NCBI GenBank assembly: GCA_052174495.1
Contig: JBQMRR010000007.1
Location: 1 to 64,000, forward strand
Length of the DNA: 64,000 nt
Direction of reading: 5' to 3'
DNA from: Arsenophonus sp052174495
GTDB taxonomy: Bacteria > Pseudomonadota > Gammaproteobacteria > Enterobacterales > Enterobacteriaceae
Shown here: piece by piece, positions 41,298-52,213 of the stretch
Layout: every line of letters starts with the position of its first letter
How positions within the stretch are numbered: position 1 is the stretch's first letter
The notes under the pieces: model-generated
What the model saw: the letters and a program-made list of their open reading frames with translations, nothing else
The model's database searches: none
Told to the model about the DNA's origin: nothing
Translations under genes and position numbers: made by a program

Positions 41298-44171
41298 ATG
41301 CAGTATTATCGGTATTGCTGTTTTTATAACAGTTTAGTTAATCAATTTATGTGAACTAATAGTGCTTCAGCATCGTGGTAAAATATTCTAAAGGTATTTC
41401 TATAATTAATGAAAATAAATAATTTCGCCTAAGTAAATTAAATGATTTAGTAAGAGATGTGTTTCCTTGGCTAGGCATACATTGCGGTTGCAGGCTAAAT
41501 GAGAATTAAGCATACCCGTTATCTAACTGTTAGTAGATAACAGCAATTTCAGAATATAACTTTTTATATGTTAATTACTTTTAATATTATATTAATATAT
41601 AATGGTAATTTGATCAACGCAGATAAATTAAAAACGTTATTTAAAACGTTTCGTCGTCATATGTAAATACTTCTTCTAATTTAGAAGAAGTTTCTCAATA
41701 TATTTGTTGATAAAGTGAATAAATTTAATCTTTTCTGATCATTAAAATAACCTATTTACCGTTATTGCTATAATTACTAGCAAGTTCGTGAGAGCTTACA
41801 CAGTTATATTGTAATGATTATTGGCTATGAGGTTCGTAATCCATTTAGTATTTGAATTCTAGTGTTTGACAACCGCACATTAAAAGAAGATTAAATAAGT
41901 ATATGCTTGCTTCAAAAGTGTCGCTTTAGATATCTTTGGTTTTGAGTTCTAGTGTGATATCATTCTTGATGAAGCGATGTATATATTACTGTATAAGAAT
42001 AATTTTTTATCTATTGATATGTAGAAATTCATCAGTGATTTCTTGTCTATTTGATCTTGTATATTTATATAAGATCTCATTCTTTTTTATAAAAATCAGT
42101 TAATAGGGTACGTTTTTGCATGTATAAAATTCTTAGCTGCTAAAATTTTTGCCAATGACAAAATTTAGATAATGATAATGTGGTTTCTTATTCCTGAAAA
42201 TTCCTGCAATAGCAGGAACTAGAGTAACTTACATCATCTTAGGGTAAGATTTATCCCAATGTTTTATAAAAATTGTTACGTGGTTCATATTTTATCATAC
42301 CTGGAGCAGGGGAGGTGTAAGTCGATATATTATAAGTTAAATGTCAATCGTGTGAATTCTGTAGTAAAATATTTTATTAGTTGATAACTCTATTATTTAT
42401 AGAATATTCTCTGAATAAATTGTTGAATTACTATAAGAAACAGGTAGTTACTGGAAAATTGGTATATAGCAGATCAGGCTACCATACCATTTTGATACCT
42501 CAGAAATCTATCTCCATCCTTAAAAATTAAACATTATTTACCACTAGAGTCAGCAGGTCAAAAGCTTCTTAGCTAGTTCCAGTTTTTAAATAGACGGGAG
42601 CAACTCAAAAAGCATTTAAAGAGTTGTTTTTACTTAAACTACAGTACTTCGTGTTTCGGCTTCATAGCTTTAACTGTCACAAAAGCTGATTTAATCGAAT
42701 TTTTTACTCTTATTGATGTCCCGGAATACTAATTGAAAGACATAGAATATCAGCAGCTCTTCTCCCTCTTTCTCCAGCTTCTTCATCACTGCAGGGATAT
42801 ATTAAATCTTGTCAACAATGTTATTAAGGCCTTTATTAGCGCATTACAGCTCTCTGCTATCTAAATCTTCCAAAGTTCACCTTTTAACTTTCAATTGCAT
42901 GCTTTTGGGGGAGTGAAGGCAGTGTATTACCTATTTTATATATCCAACAGCGTTGGTGCTGCATATTTTGGAATATTTTGGTCATCGGTATTCAAAAATT
43001 AATCATACTAGGCCTCTCGTAACAAATCTAGGAGAGGCGGTTAAGATTCGCGCTTGCAGGGAATTAAGAAGTTCGTCTAAGTTCGTTTCTCATTCTTGAT
43101 GTTATTTCCAACTCTAATCAACTCCTTACGTTTTCATGCTCACTGTGCTTCTGATAATGAACGCAGCAGAAAAAAAGGGGGGGGATCATCTTTCCTGACA
43201 AAACGGTATATACGCGCCATTGTTCAAGAAATAAACGTAGCGTATATCGTTTAAATGACGCAAGCGACTATTGCCTATGCTCTTCAAGATATTGGTATTC
43301 AGTCTGTTGATGATGTACTGTAGCAAAGAGACCAAATATTTTTCATCGAGAAACGTCTAGGACGACTTACTGAAATCTCCAGCAAGATGCTTGCAAGGAT
43401 AGGTATGGTAGCAATTTTTTGCCAATTTTTCCATGGTTCAGATAAAGGATAGTAAAGAACTTTAGAGTTATATTTCGTTGCTGCTGTAATTGCTTAGATT
43501 TTTAGGTACTTTAATTTTTAATATCGTCAATAACCCCTTCTTATATGGTTCGCTGTGACGAATAATCGTTACGGATAATGGTATGGTAAAGTCAGTCTAC
43601 AAAAAGGGCGGGCTTGTGAACATATTGTTACAACCTCTGGCTTAGAGTCGATCTAAGCTTCAGCAAGCGGTGTTTATTAGTTACCTGACACTATTCTGGA
43701 TAAGTTCATACAAGGGAATCAGAGGTAATATCTAGTTTTACGGATACCTCTAGTGTAGGCTTTCATGCCATATATCTCTATTATTCAAATCATTTATTAA
43801 ATTAATATGCATGTACGTAATTATCTTCAAAATCCTATATATCAGAAATAAGAATAACCTAAGGGAAGATAAAAAGATCTATTTTCTTTGGTATCACTTA
43901 AAATTCATTTTTTAAATATTTATGGCATTGATATATCGTCTTCTAATGAATTGATTGCCTATATATGTTAAGTGGATGAAACTTACAACTTATTGGTGCG
44001 AATAATTTAATTGCTACAGTTAGAGAGAAAAATTCTGATATCAGTACTTTAAAATGTTTAGTTTTTAATAGATTTATGTCACTAAAAACATTGATCTAGA
44101 TTATTTATCTAAAATAATCAGTTAAAGAACATAATGAAATTAAAAATTTAGAAATTTATAATGAAGGATAA
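41298..44171 (+). pseudogene. purF: purF pseudogene, split by an IS256 remnant
   Basis: Remnant of amidophosphoribosyltransferase, the first committed step of purine synthesis. Broken frames run in order: SIIGIA and VLQHRG near the start, then HTRYLTV, YNGNLINADKLKTLFK, LLNIF-like LNIFVDKVNKF, KSVALDIFGFEF, DEAMYI, LIPENSCN, LNVNRVNS and LVDNSIIYRIFSE. After an IS256 copy (42447-43860) come LKIHFLNIYGIDISSSNELI and EHNEIKNLEIYNEG with its stop at 44171. All match E. coli PurF in the same order (e.g. [61 protein letters not shown]). The amidotransferase Cys after the initiator Met is lost. Confidence 0.92.
42447..43860 (-). mobile_element. Degenerate IS256-family element, copy E, inside purF
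   Basis: Minus-strand, full-length dead copy of 1.41 kb with family ends. A run of eight G at 43177-43184 shows homopolymer expansion. It interrupts purF between codons for the PRPP-binding loop region and the C-terminal third. Confidence 0.78.
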
Positions 44172-44263
44172 CTTGTTGTTATCGTTTAAATTAAGTTAAA
44201 CTTTAGCGGATATCGTTAAGCTTGCAATACTGAAGTCTATTTTATCGTTGTTATTGAGTAAAA

Positions 44264-44839
44264 ATGATGCAGAGAATAATTATCGGATTAACAGGCGCCA
44301 GTGGTACAATTTACGGTATTCGTTTACTTGAAGTTTTACGATCTCTTGTTGATGTTGAAACACATTTAATTGTTAGTTCAGCAGCTAAGCAAACTATAGC
44401 TCTTGAAACTGTTTATCGTCTACGTAATGTTCAAGCAATGGCAGATGTTGTTTATGAAGATAGAGATATTGCCGCGCCGATTTCTTCTGGTTCATTTATT
44501 ACTTCTGGTATGATTATTATGCCGTGTTCAATAAAAACATTATCTGCTATTGCAAATAGTTACAACGATACATTAATTACGCGAGCGGCTGATGTGGTTT
44601 TAAAAGAAAAACGTAAATTAATTCTGGGTATCAGGGAAACACCTTTACATCTAGGTCATTTAAGATTAATGATAAACGTTATAGAGATTGGTGCGATAAT
44701 TTTTCCACCGATACCGGCCTTTTATTATCAACCAGAAACCGTACAGGATATTATTGACCAAACTATCAATCGAATATTAGATCAATATGGTATTACCTTA
44801 TCGCAAACCTTATTTACGCGTTGGCGAGGCGCTAAGTGA
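44264..44839 (+). CDS. ubiX: Flavin prenyltransferase UbiX
   Basis: Makes prenylated FMN, the cofactor of the decarboxylase UbiD in ubiquinone synthesis. The 191 residues compare with 189 in E. coli. Seen are the flavin-binding GLTGASGTIYGIRLLEVLR, SSGSFITSGMIIMPCSIKTL, NSYNDTLITRAADVVLKEKR, RETPLHLGHLRLM and PPIPAFYYQPETV. Two ATG codons in a row start the gene (44264, 44267). It is the last gene of the ancestral pdxB-ubiX block; downstream, an IS256 fragment begins 78 bases past the stop. Confidence 0.96.
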   Translation: MMQRIIIGLTGASGTIYGIRLLEVLRSLVDVETHLIVSSAAKQTIALETVYRLRNVQAMADVVYEDRDIAAPISSGSFITSGMIIMPCSIKTLSAIANSYNDTLITRAADVVLKEKRKLILGIRETPLHLGHLRLMINVIEIGAIIFPPIPAFYYQPETVQDIIDQTINRILDQYGITLSQTLFTRWRGAK

Positions 44840-44916
44840 TTATCTTTTAGAATGGCTTCTTATCCACTTAACATTAATGCAGAAGTTCCTCTCATAATCA
44901 ATTTAATAACAAATTC

Positions 44917-45690
44917 TGGAATTATGCTCATTTCTGGTATATGGAGTTTCGAAGATCCTGATATATATCCTGCCCTATTTATTTCGTAAATAATTTTAAC
45001 AATAGAGGAATGATATGTCATCAAAAGTCTACTCTACAAGGTATCTACAAAACTAGATATTATCTGTAATCCCTTCCATGAACTTATCCCTAATTGTTGC
45101 TAAGTAATTCTCCTAAGCTTACTACGAAAGACGGCGCCTTTTGTTTTAAATGCAATAGCAAATATCTTTTAAAGATGTAGTGATGTAGACTGACTCCATT
45201 AGCTATACAAAACAGTTGATGTGCTAGATTCACTCCTCCAAAAGGATATGCAACTGAAAGTTAAAGTAGGTGCTGTAAGCCTGGCTATCAGAGAATCGTA
45301 ATACCATTAATAAAGTTTGATGTTTTTGTAAGGTTTTTTAGTTAATGTACCCATGCAGCGATGAAGATGCTGAGAAAGAGCGAGAAGAGATATTGGCATT
45401 CTACGACTTCCTATCAGTGACTGGGCATCAATAAGAATGATGAATCTAATTTGAATATTAGATTTTGCAACAGCGACCTTATAAAGGTAACGGGTAAAAG
45501 CACTGTGCTTCGAGAAACAATCCTTTTAATGGTATTGAATCTATTTTCGTTTGCTTAGAAAATCTAAAACTGGTAAAAAATTGATCTGCTGATACTAGTC
45601 TTAAATAATGTTAAGTTAAAGGTGAAGAATAGATTCATAAAGTGTCATATCAAAGTCTAACCGTCATATACTAAATTTACTAATACTCAA
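44917..45690 (+). mobile_element. Degenerate IS256-family element, copy F, internally deleted
   Basis: Both ends of the family are present (GGAATTATGCTCATTTC at left, AATTTACTAATACTC at right), but only about 0.77 kb lies between them: roughly 600 bases of the centre are missing. Confidence 0.72.
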
Positions 45691-46795
45691 TGTGCTAAAT
45701 ACTTGGCCTACAATTTTTTCTTGACACACAAGTATTATTCGCCTCTAATCACGATTATTCTAAGTTTTAAGAGAATCTGCACCTCAGACTAAGGAAAAGG
45801 GAAGGCTAGGCCAGGTAAAATAACGCTGCATACAACAACATTGAAGGGTAATTAATAAAAGTATGCTTTAGCGATGAATTCATTATCTATAAGGAAATAA
45901 GTATAATTCCTGTCTCTTTTGCTCCTAAAACAAACACAAAGATAACTGAACCGATAGATCTGACGAATACAGACAGGATGACGATTTTTATTTTTCTAGT
46001 AAGATACTTAGAGAGTAATTTACGCAGATGTATAGCTTCCGAAACTAATTAAATTGCTTTATATCATTGATGATGTATGGAGTAAATTTTTTAAAAACAT
46101 AGTGAAAATATTAATTAGTAAACTCCTTATCTGTAGAGCGAACTGTTGCCTGTAGGACTTTGTGTAATGTGGTTTATCTCGTCGCTCTATTGTTTGCCTA
46201 TCTTGAATGTTTCTATCGACATTTTTTATTAAAGCTATAAATCAAAAGCCTGAATTTTATATGGATTCAAAGCTACCAAGCGTTATTAGGATGACAGGTT
46301 TATATTTTATTCGACTGCAACTAACAACAGCTTACTTTTATTATCTCCATTCTCATTAGGCCTTTTTAACAATAACTTGCCGTTACTCAACACTCTTTTT
46401 AGCACTTCACTCACCTCATCTTGCCCCTGTAGTTGGCACACGCAAATAAGGTATCCAAATTAGTATCTTTATGTGCCTTGCAACATTTATGGTCAACAAC
46501 TCAATTAATATTTACAGGCATGTATTCCTTACTCGTGTGGGTCTAAATATTAAATATCCTGTATTGGCGTGAGCTTGTTCTTAAAAAGAGTGGCTAAAAA
46601 AATCTAACAAGACGCTATTATCCGTGCTATTGTATTACAGCTATAACCTGATAAATTTTAGTCTATTTTTAGTCTTAGAAGTATCTTTATCAGAAAAGAA
46701 TAGCAGTGCACCCCCTGAACTACAGTACAGACGTTACCGGAAAGTGGCTTCGCTAAAAAGACGAAGTGGTCCAGTTATAATATAAAATAGATGAG
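45691..46795 (-). mobile_element. Unclassified repeat family, copy U3
   Basis: Inverted relative to U1. It matches U2 in order: AATCACGATTATTC near 45756, the block 45880-46130, and the segment 46400-46700. It is shorter than U1 and U2 at both ends. No open frame was recognised. Confidence 0.5.
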
Positions 46796-48182
46796 TCATT
46801 AGTAAATTTGGTATATGATGGTTAGGCTTCACTCTGATGTTTCATAAATCTATTCTTCATCTTTATGGTATTATTTATCACCAGAATCAGCAAGTTAAAT
46901 CTCCTGATCCGGTTTAAGCTTTCTGAATGGACGGGAGCAGTTTAAATATCATTAAAATGCTTGATTTCTTCTAATTACAGCGCTTAGCACATCAATTTTA
47001 TAATTTCATCATCGCAAGAGTTAATTCAACAAAATTTGTAATTCTTATTGATACCAGTGTGTTAACGAAAAGTCATAGGATACTCAGCAGCTCTTTTCGA
47101 TCTTTCTGTAGATTCTTCATTGCTGCAGGATACGTTGAAACCTTATTAACAAAACATCAAAAGCTTTATTAGCAGGATTATAGCTTTTTGATAGCCAGAC
47201 TTCTCCTGTAGCTTAGTTTTAACTTTTGATGTTGAATGCCTTTTGTGAAGTAAAGATAAGATATTAGCTGTTTTATACCCACAACATCATTTCTACTGCA
47301 TATCTGAAGAATATCTTTTACCGTTGCATTCTGAAAACCAAGAGCACCATCTCCCATAACAAGCTTGGAGATGTTTATTAAATACATGCTCACCAGCTAG
47401 TAAAAAGTTGGGCCAACTGCGCTTCTGATTTTTAATAATCTTTTTAGAACGCAGCTCGCTCCTTGCAGTCGTATGTAGTACCGTCAATAATGAATTAAGG
47501 AGGCAAAGGCAATCAGTTTTCCTGATAGGCTGATATATTATATGCCAACGGTCTAAAAATAAAGGTAGCGTATATCTCTCAAATCATACAGCGTGATCGC
47601 TTATGCTTTTTAAGTTATTCCTGTTTCAGTTTGTTTATGGCATTTGGTAAGATATCCTGTGTTTTTCACCGAAAAAGTTAGAGCTTTGTAAAAATCACCA
47701 CTGTAGATCCCCTCACAGCTATGCAGCCATACTAGTAAGTTTTCGCCCTTTTCATACTTTAGATAAAGCGGCAGTAATGTGCTTTTGAAATATATTCATT
47801 GTCAGTTTATTTTCAGATATGCGATAACCTTCAGCACTTTAATCTTAGCATCGCGCATATTCCCACCTTGTAGGTTGCTACGATAAATAACCGTTACCGA
47901 CAACGACGGATTGGCTCCCATCGACAAAGGGGGGGTTGGTTGAGCATATTATCGCAACCATGACGTCTAACAGCGTTTTACAGCGCTGCGTGCCTATCAT
48001 CTGTCTGTCCCATTACAGATGTGTTCATGAAAGAGATGAGGCTAATATCTAGTTTTTAGATACTTATAGCATAGACTTTATGGTATATCATCTCTTTGTT
48101 GTTAACATCATTCATGAAATTAATCAGCAGGATACGCTACCATCTCTAAAATTCTATATACCAAAAATAAAGATAACTCCTA
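46796..48182 (-). mobile_element. Degenerate IS256-family element, copy G (key to family assignment)
   Basis: Minus-strand, full-length 1.39 kb. The frame at 47178-47393 reads KLVMGDGALGFQNATVKDIL, then a Trp/His region converted to VGIKQLISYLYF. This aligns with the IS256-family catalytic-Asp block (KLAVGDGALGFWxAL) followed by RCWVHKTANVLDKLPK-type sequence. The rest is broken. A run of seven G lies at 47929-47935. Confidence 0.82.
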
Positions 48183-48332
48183 GGATAAAAGTTTCGGAAA
48201 AAGAATACGATAAGATGATATCTCATCATCTGCAGGCAGATAGATAGGTTCATTATTTCCTTTAATTAAACGTGTGCGATACTTTTTTTCAAAAGAAATG
48301 CTAAAAATCTTAATAAGATCATTATAATCATG
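48183..48332 (-). pseudogene. epmC: epmC (yfcM) remnant, N-terminal fragment
   Basis: Fifty codons on the minus strand, open but with no start codon, read DYNDLIKIFSISFEKKYRTR, LIKGNNEPIYLPADDEIS and SYRILF. They match the N-terminus of E. coli EpmC, the elongation factor P hydroxylase (YEQLIEIFNSCFADDFNTR, LIKGDDEPIYLPADAEV, YNRIVF). The rest is cut away by IS256 copy G. In E. coli epmC lies close to aroC with yfcA and mepA in between; those two are absent here. Confidence 0.85.
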
Positions 48333-48357
48333 TTTTTATGTAAACTATATTTTAAGA

Positions 48358-49428
48358 TTAAAAATCTAATTCACCACATTGAGCTCGATAGCGTAAAAAA
48401 TGATCGATAAGCACAATTGCCATCATTGCTTCTGCTATCGGTACAGCTCGAATACCAACAGATAGATCATGACGTCCTTTTGTTACTACTTTGACCTCAT
48501 CACCTTGTCGATTGATCGTTCTACCTAGTATACTAATGCTAGAAGTTGGCTTTAAAGCTAAATGGGCAATAATTGGCTGGCTACTACTTATGCCACCTAA
48601 TATGCCACCGGCATGATTACTGATAAATCCATCACGGGTTATTTCATCCCGATTTTCATTCCCTTTTAATGTGATCACTTTAAAACCAGCACCAATTTCA
48701 ACACCTTTAACCGCATTAATACTCATCATTGCATGGGCAATATCTGCATCCAATCGATCGAAAATAGGTTCACCTAATCCAGCTGGTACATGTTCTGCAA
48801 TTACGGTTACTTTAGCACCAATAGAATTACCTTCTTTTTCTAATGAACGTAATAAAACATCCATTGCTTTTAATTTTGTTTCATCAGGACAAAAGAAAGG
48901 ATTGTGTTCAACTAAATTCCAATCTTTTAGTTCGCAAGAAATATCTCCAATTTGACTTAAATAAGCTCGAACAGTTATACCTAGTGTTTGTTGCAAATAT
49001 TTTTTTGCAATAGCACCTGCAGCAACACGCATTGCCGTTTCACGTGCTGAAGATCGACCGCCGCCACGGTAATCACGTAAACCATATTTTTGTTGATAAG
49101 TATAATCTGCATGTCCAGGACGAAAAATATCTTTGATATTAGTATAATCCTCTGATCGTTGATCCTGATTTTCAATCAACAAACCAATAGGTGTTCCTGT
49201 CGTTATACCATTAAAAATCCCCGACAAAATTCTAACTTGATCAAGTTCACGGCGTTTAGTTGTATAAGGAGAAGTACCAGTACGACGACGATCTAAGTCA
49301 ATTTGCAGATCTTTTTCTGATAATGCCATACCAGGCGGAACGCCATCAACAATGCATCCTAACGCTAAACCATGCGATTCACCAAATGTAGTAACACGGA
49401 AAAGCTGTCCAATTGAATTTCCTGCCAT
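48358..49428 (-). CDS. aroC: Chorismate synthase
   Basis: Converts 5-enolpyruvylshikimate 3-phosphate to chorismate, the branch point for aromatic amino acids, folate and ubiquinone; needs reduced FMN. The 356 residues compare with 361 in E. coli. Conserved signatures: the N-terminal TFGESHGLALGCIVDGVPPG, RRTGTSPYTTKRRELDQVRI, FRPGHADYTYQQKYGLRDYR, GGGRSSARETAMRVAAGAIA, GGILGGISSSQPIIAHLALK and TKGRHDLSVGIRAVPIAEAM. ATG at 49426-49428, with GGAG about six bases upstream. The upstream gene prmB, its operon partner in E. coli, is dead. Its product feeds folC and ubiX pathways kept in this window. Confidence 0.97.
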   Translation of the reverse strand: MAGNSIGQLFRVTTFGESHGLALGCIVDGVPPGMALSEKDLQIDLDRRRTGTSPYTTKRRELDQVRILSGIFNGITTGTPIGLLIENQDQRSEDYTNIKDIFRPGHADYTYQQKYGLRDYRGGGRSSARETAMRVAAGAIAKKYLQQTLGITVRAYLSQIGDISCELKDWNLVEHNPFFCPDETKLKAMDVLLRSLEKEGNSIGAKVTVIAEHVPAGLGEPIFDRLDADIAHAMMSINAVKGVEIGAGFKVITLKGNENRDEITRDGFISNHAGGILGGISSSQPIIAHLALKPTSSISILGRTINRQGDEVKVVTKGRHDLSVGIRAVPIAEAMMAIVLIDHFLRYRAQCGELDF

Positions 49429-49444
49429 CTCCTTTATTTCCTGT

Positions 49445-51401
49445 TTTTCATTGATATTTAATAAGTTATTTCTGTGTTAGAATAACACCTTATAACTGTC
49501 ATTAGTGAACTTCAACCAAGTAAAAAGTAATATATAGATATTGTTTAATAAGGTGTAACACCCTATTACTAACTTCCTAAATAAGCACTTCGTTTTCCGT
49601 TAGGAAAACTGAGGTATTGGTTAGAATTCGTCTGACAAGTTTTAAACCATTATAGCCTGCTATAAAAGAGCTAATTTAAGTTTTATCAGGTATTCAGCTG
49701 GTAAATTAGAGATATTCTTAGCATCTACATAGTAAAGACTAGTAAAATTATGTTTGGAAAATTTGTTAATAAAAATCTCTTATACTATATGAAGAATTTT
49801 CGCTATAGAGGTTAGCATGAAAAGCAAGTAGTCATATAGATCAAAGAGATTCTTTCCTTGCTCCCTACCAACATAACACTGCATCTCATTAGGTAGCTAG
49901 ATAATAATCTGTTAGATAATCTCGATTCATGCATTGAAGTAACTTATTTAATTTTATCCTGCCCATATTATTATAATGAACATATTTCCCGTTGGGGAAA
50001 TTTATTAGGGTTCAGCGATATTATTGTAAATTCCTGATTGCAGGAAAGCATTTAATAATCTTACTGGAAGTTTACTGGCGAAACTATATCATAAGGACAA
50101 ACAATTTAGTTATCTGCAATATATTTTGAATAACTTGATTTTACGGAAATCAGTAAAATAAACAGGCATTGATTTTAAATCAGCGTTTAGATAGTGTCAC
50201 TGTTTCCTTGTTTTAGCAGTAACAGTCAACTTAAATGCACTAAGTGCTATTATTAAAGTCGATAAAATATTTTTCTTAATCCTTTAAAGAGATCATTATA
50301 TTTCACATAGAAAATCTAGAAACATGGGAGAATAGAAATAAAATAAAAGAACAAATCTTGCTATTAATCGCCCGAAATTAAGAAGATCATGTAGCGATAA
50401 GATTCTGGAAGAGTTTAATATAGAGTATGTTATCTCTTTTCTTAAGCCGACTATCAATAAAGAGTTCATCATTTTCTCAGATAAAGAGAAAAGATAAATG
50501 ATGCAAAATCTTTTATAGCGACCATAAAATTAGTCACTATCGCCTAATAAGGCTGGGTAATCAGAAAATTATTGGTAAGGAATTCCATATTTTAAATATG
50601 GACAATTATATCAGCTGATTAAAAGGATATCTAAGTAGATTCCATGGTATGGAATCAGTTTATTTACCAAATTATTTGACTTATATAAAATTGTTTAAAA
50701 CCACAATAATTGAAATACAGTATGGCTATAAATCGTTCTGCGAACAAGACAATAAGATTTGTTAATATAGCCATTAGTAATCATTAATAATATTTAATCA
50801 ATGAAATACTCAAAAATGAGTTCGAGCGCATAGAATAAATTCAATTCAATTGAAGAATTTATTAGCGATAATATTTATTTAGTACTCTAAATACATCAAC
50901 AGAAATATTAACTACATCAATTTATTCTTGCGGAAATACATGAATACAGGCAATAAAAATACATATAGTGCCACTATATATATCTAAAATATTTATTAAT
51001 AAGTTACCGGTTCATAATGAATGAGCCAGAAAAATATTAATTAATTAGTTCTTCTACGATAGGAAGAAGAGATTAAAATACGCTTATTAACATAAAACTT
51101 ATATCTATAAAACTAACCTTTATAGGTTAAATAAGCAAAAGGAATGTATCAATTAATATTAAGTAACATTCGTTCAACAATACGATAATATTTACTTAAA
51201 GTCAGTTAGAAATCTAAAATTGTTCTCTGGATATCTCTAAGAATAAAAATGATGGGAAAATAAGTTGTAAAATCTTCATTCTAATAATTATTCATGCTCC
51301 ATAAGCGTAATAAATATTTTCTGCATTAAATAACTTATTACCAAATGCAACATATATTGAATTATATGTAGTTTCGTAAATGCTTAATTAAGAAAAATCA
51401 T
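49445..51401 (-). pseudogene. prmB: prmB pseudogene, split by an IS1595 remnant
   Basis: Remnant of the ribosomal protein L3 glutamine methyltransferase gene, in its ancestral place upstream of aroC. The 5' part near 51401 (ATG at 51399-51401) reads AFTKLHIIQYMLHLVI and then FNAENIYYAYGA and YYRIVERM; E. coli PrmB has AVNELQTIQDMLRWSV, FSAANIWYGHGT and HRIVERV. An IS1595 copy occupies 49748-50785. Beyond it, YYVDAKNISNLPAEY (E. coli PYVDAEDMSDLPNEY) and FTWLKFTND (FTWLEFDNG) follow. The NPPY catalytic motif is destroyed. Confidence 0.88.
49748..50785 (+). mobile_element. Degenerate IS1595-family element, copy 5, inside prmB (key to family assignment)
   Basis: Near full length, 1.04 kb, plus strand. 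Near 50310-50530 frames read KEQILLLIARN, DKILEEFNIEYVISFLKPTI and SDKEK; near 50590-50680 a frame reads LKGYLSRFHGMESVYLPNYL. Active IS1595-family transposases carry EQVPVLVARDR..., and at the end LKGWLRRFHGVATRYLPNYLGW, in the same order. Several stops and frameshifts. Confidence 0.8.
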
Positions 51402-51637
51402 CTCTAAGACCCCCTTCCTGGCTAATACAAAGTTCATATATTTAATTATCGGATGCTTTTGCTAAGATAAACATTTAATAAAATAAGGTTATTGTTAAGA
51501 AATTTTATACCAATCACGTTAATTAACGTTAAAATATTAAGAATAGTTTATAACCTTGCTGATTATAAAGGAATACAATGACAGGAAATTAAGATGAACT
51601 TAATAGAGTAGTTGACTAACAGATTAATAAAATAACA

Positions 51638-52205
51638 ATGAAAATAAGTTTAAATTAACTAATAAGGAAAATTTTTTATGATTAAATAATCGATTACAGA
51701 GGTTAATCCTTTAATATATAATATTATTGGTTATCAACCATCATGCCATTTTAAATAAAATTAAAACTTGTAATAAAATATTTGCTATGTAAGAAAAAAC
51801 TTGATACTAGTTATTATTTTATATGAATATTGACCGGAACTAGAATCAGATGGACTGGTTTAATAGTTATAAACCGATATTAATCTTTTTAAATTTAAAA
51901 AGATGTCAAAGTGATTATAGTTGATTGTAGTTTCGAATTATTTCTTAGTTATATAACTTATCAAAATAATAAACTGAACAAGAAATTAAAAAACTATTAA
52001 TCGCAGTTTACTGCTAAAGATAATATCTATTATGTCTGTATTATGCAGGGTATAAGAAAGCATATTTTAAAATAGAAAATTTTCTTTTGATTTGCTCAAC
52101 ATTTTAAATATTATTGCTTTCATGAAGCCTTTAAAGTTTTAGGTAGTAGCGCTTCATTACTAATCTTGATCTAAGCAGATGAAATTCAGCGCAGACAACA
52201 CATGA
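51638..52205 (+). pseudogene. smrB: smrB pseudogene
   Basis: Remnant of smrB, whose Smr-domain endonuclease acts on mRNA of collided ribosomes. In its ancestral place, divergent from prmB and convergent with sixA. The start is at or near the ATG 51638. Later pieces read KLDTSYYF (E. coli ADASHYFSDEF), QEIKKLLIAVYC, VCIMQGIRKHILK, AQHFKYYCFHEAFK and GSSASLLILI. E. coli SmrB has QELGALIAACRRE, CVMHGHGKHILK, AQHPHVMAFHQAPK and GGDAALLVLI, collinear. The catalytic-loop motif HGHGKH is changed to QGIRKH. No IS is inserted; the gene died by point mutation and small indels. Confidence 0.88.
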
Positions 52206-52213
52206 AATCAAAA

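Noticed and set aside
47178..47487. Two overlapping minus-strand frames that look like a small gene pair
   Set aside because: Both are pieces of the IS256-family transposase, one of them carrying the GDGALGF motif.
2910..48182. Spaced inverted and direct repeats as a possible CRISPR array or integron
   Set aside because: Repeats are 0.8-1.8 kb IS copies in both orientations; no short regular repeat-spacer pattern is present.
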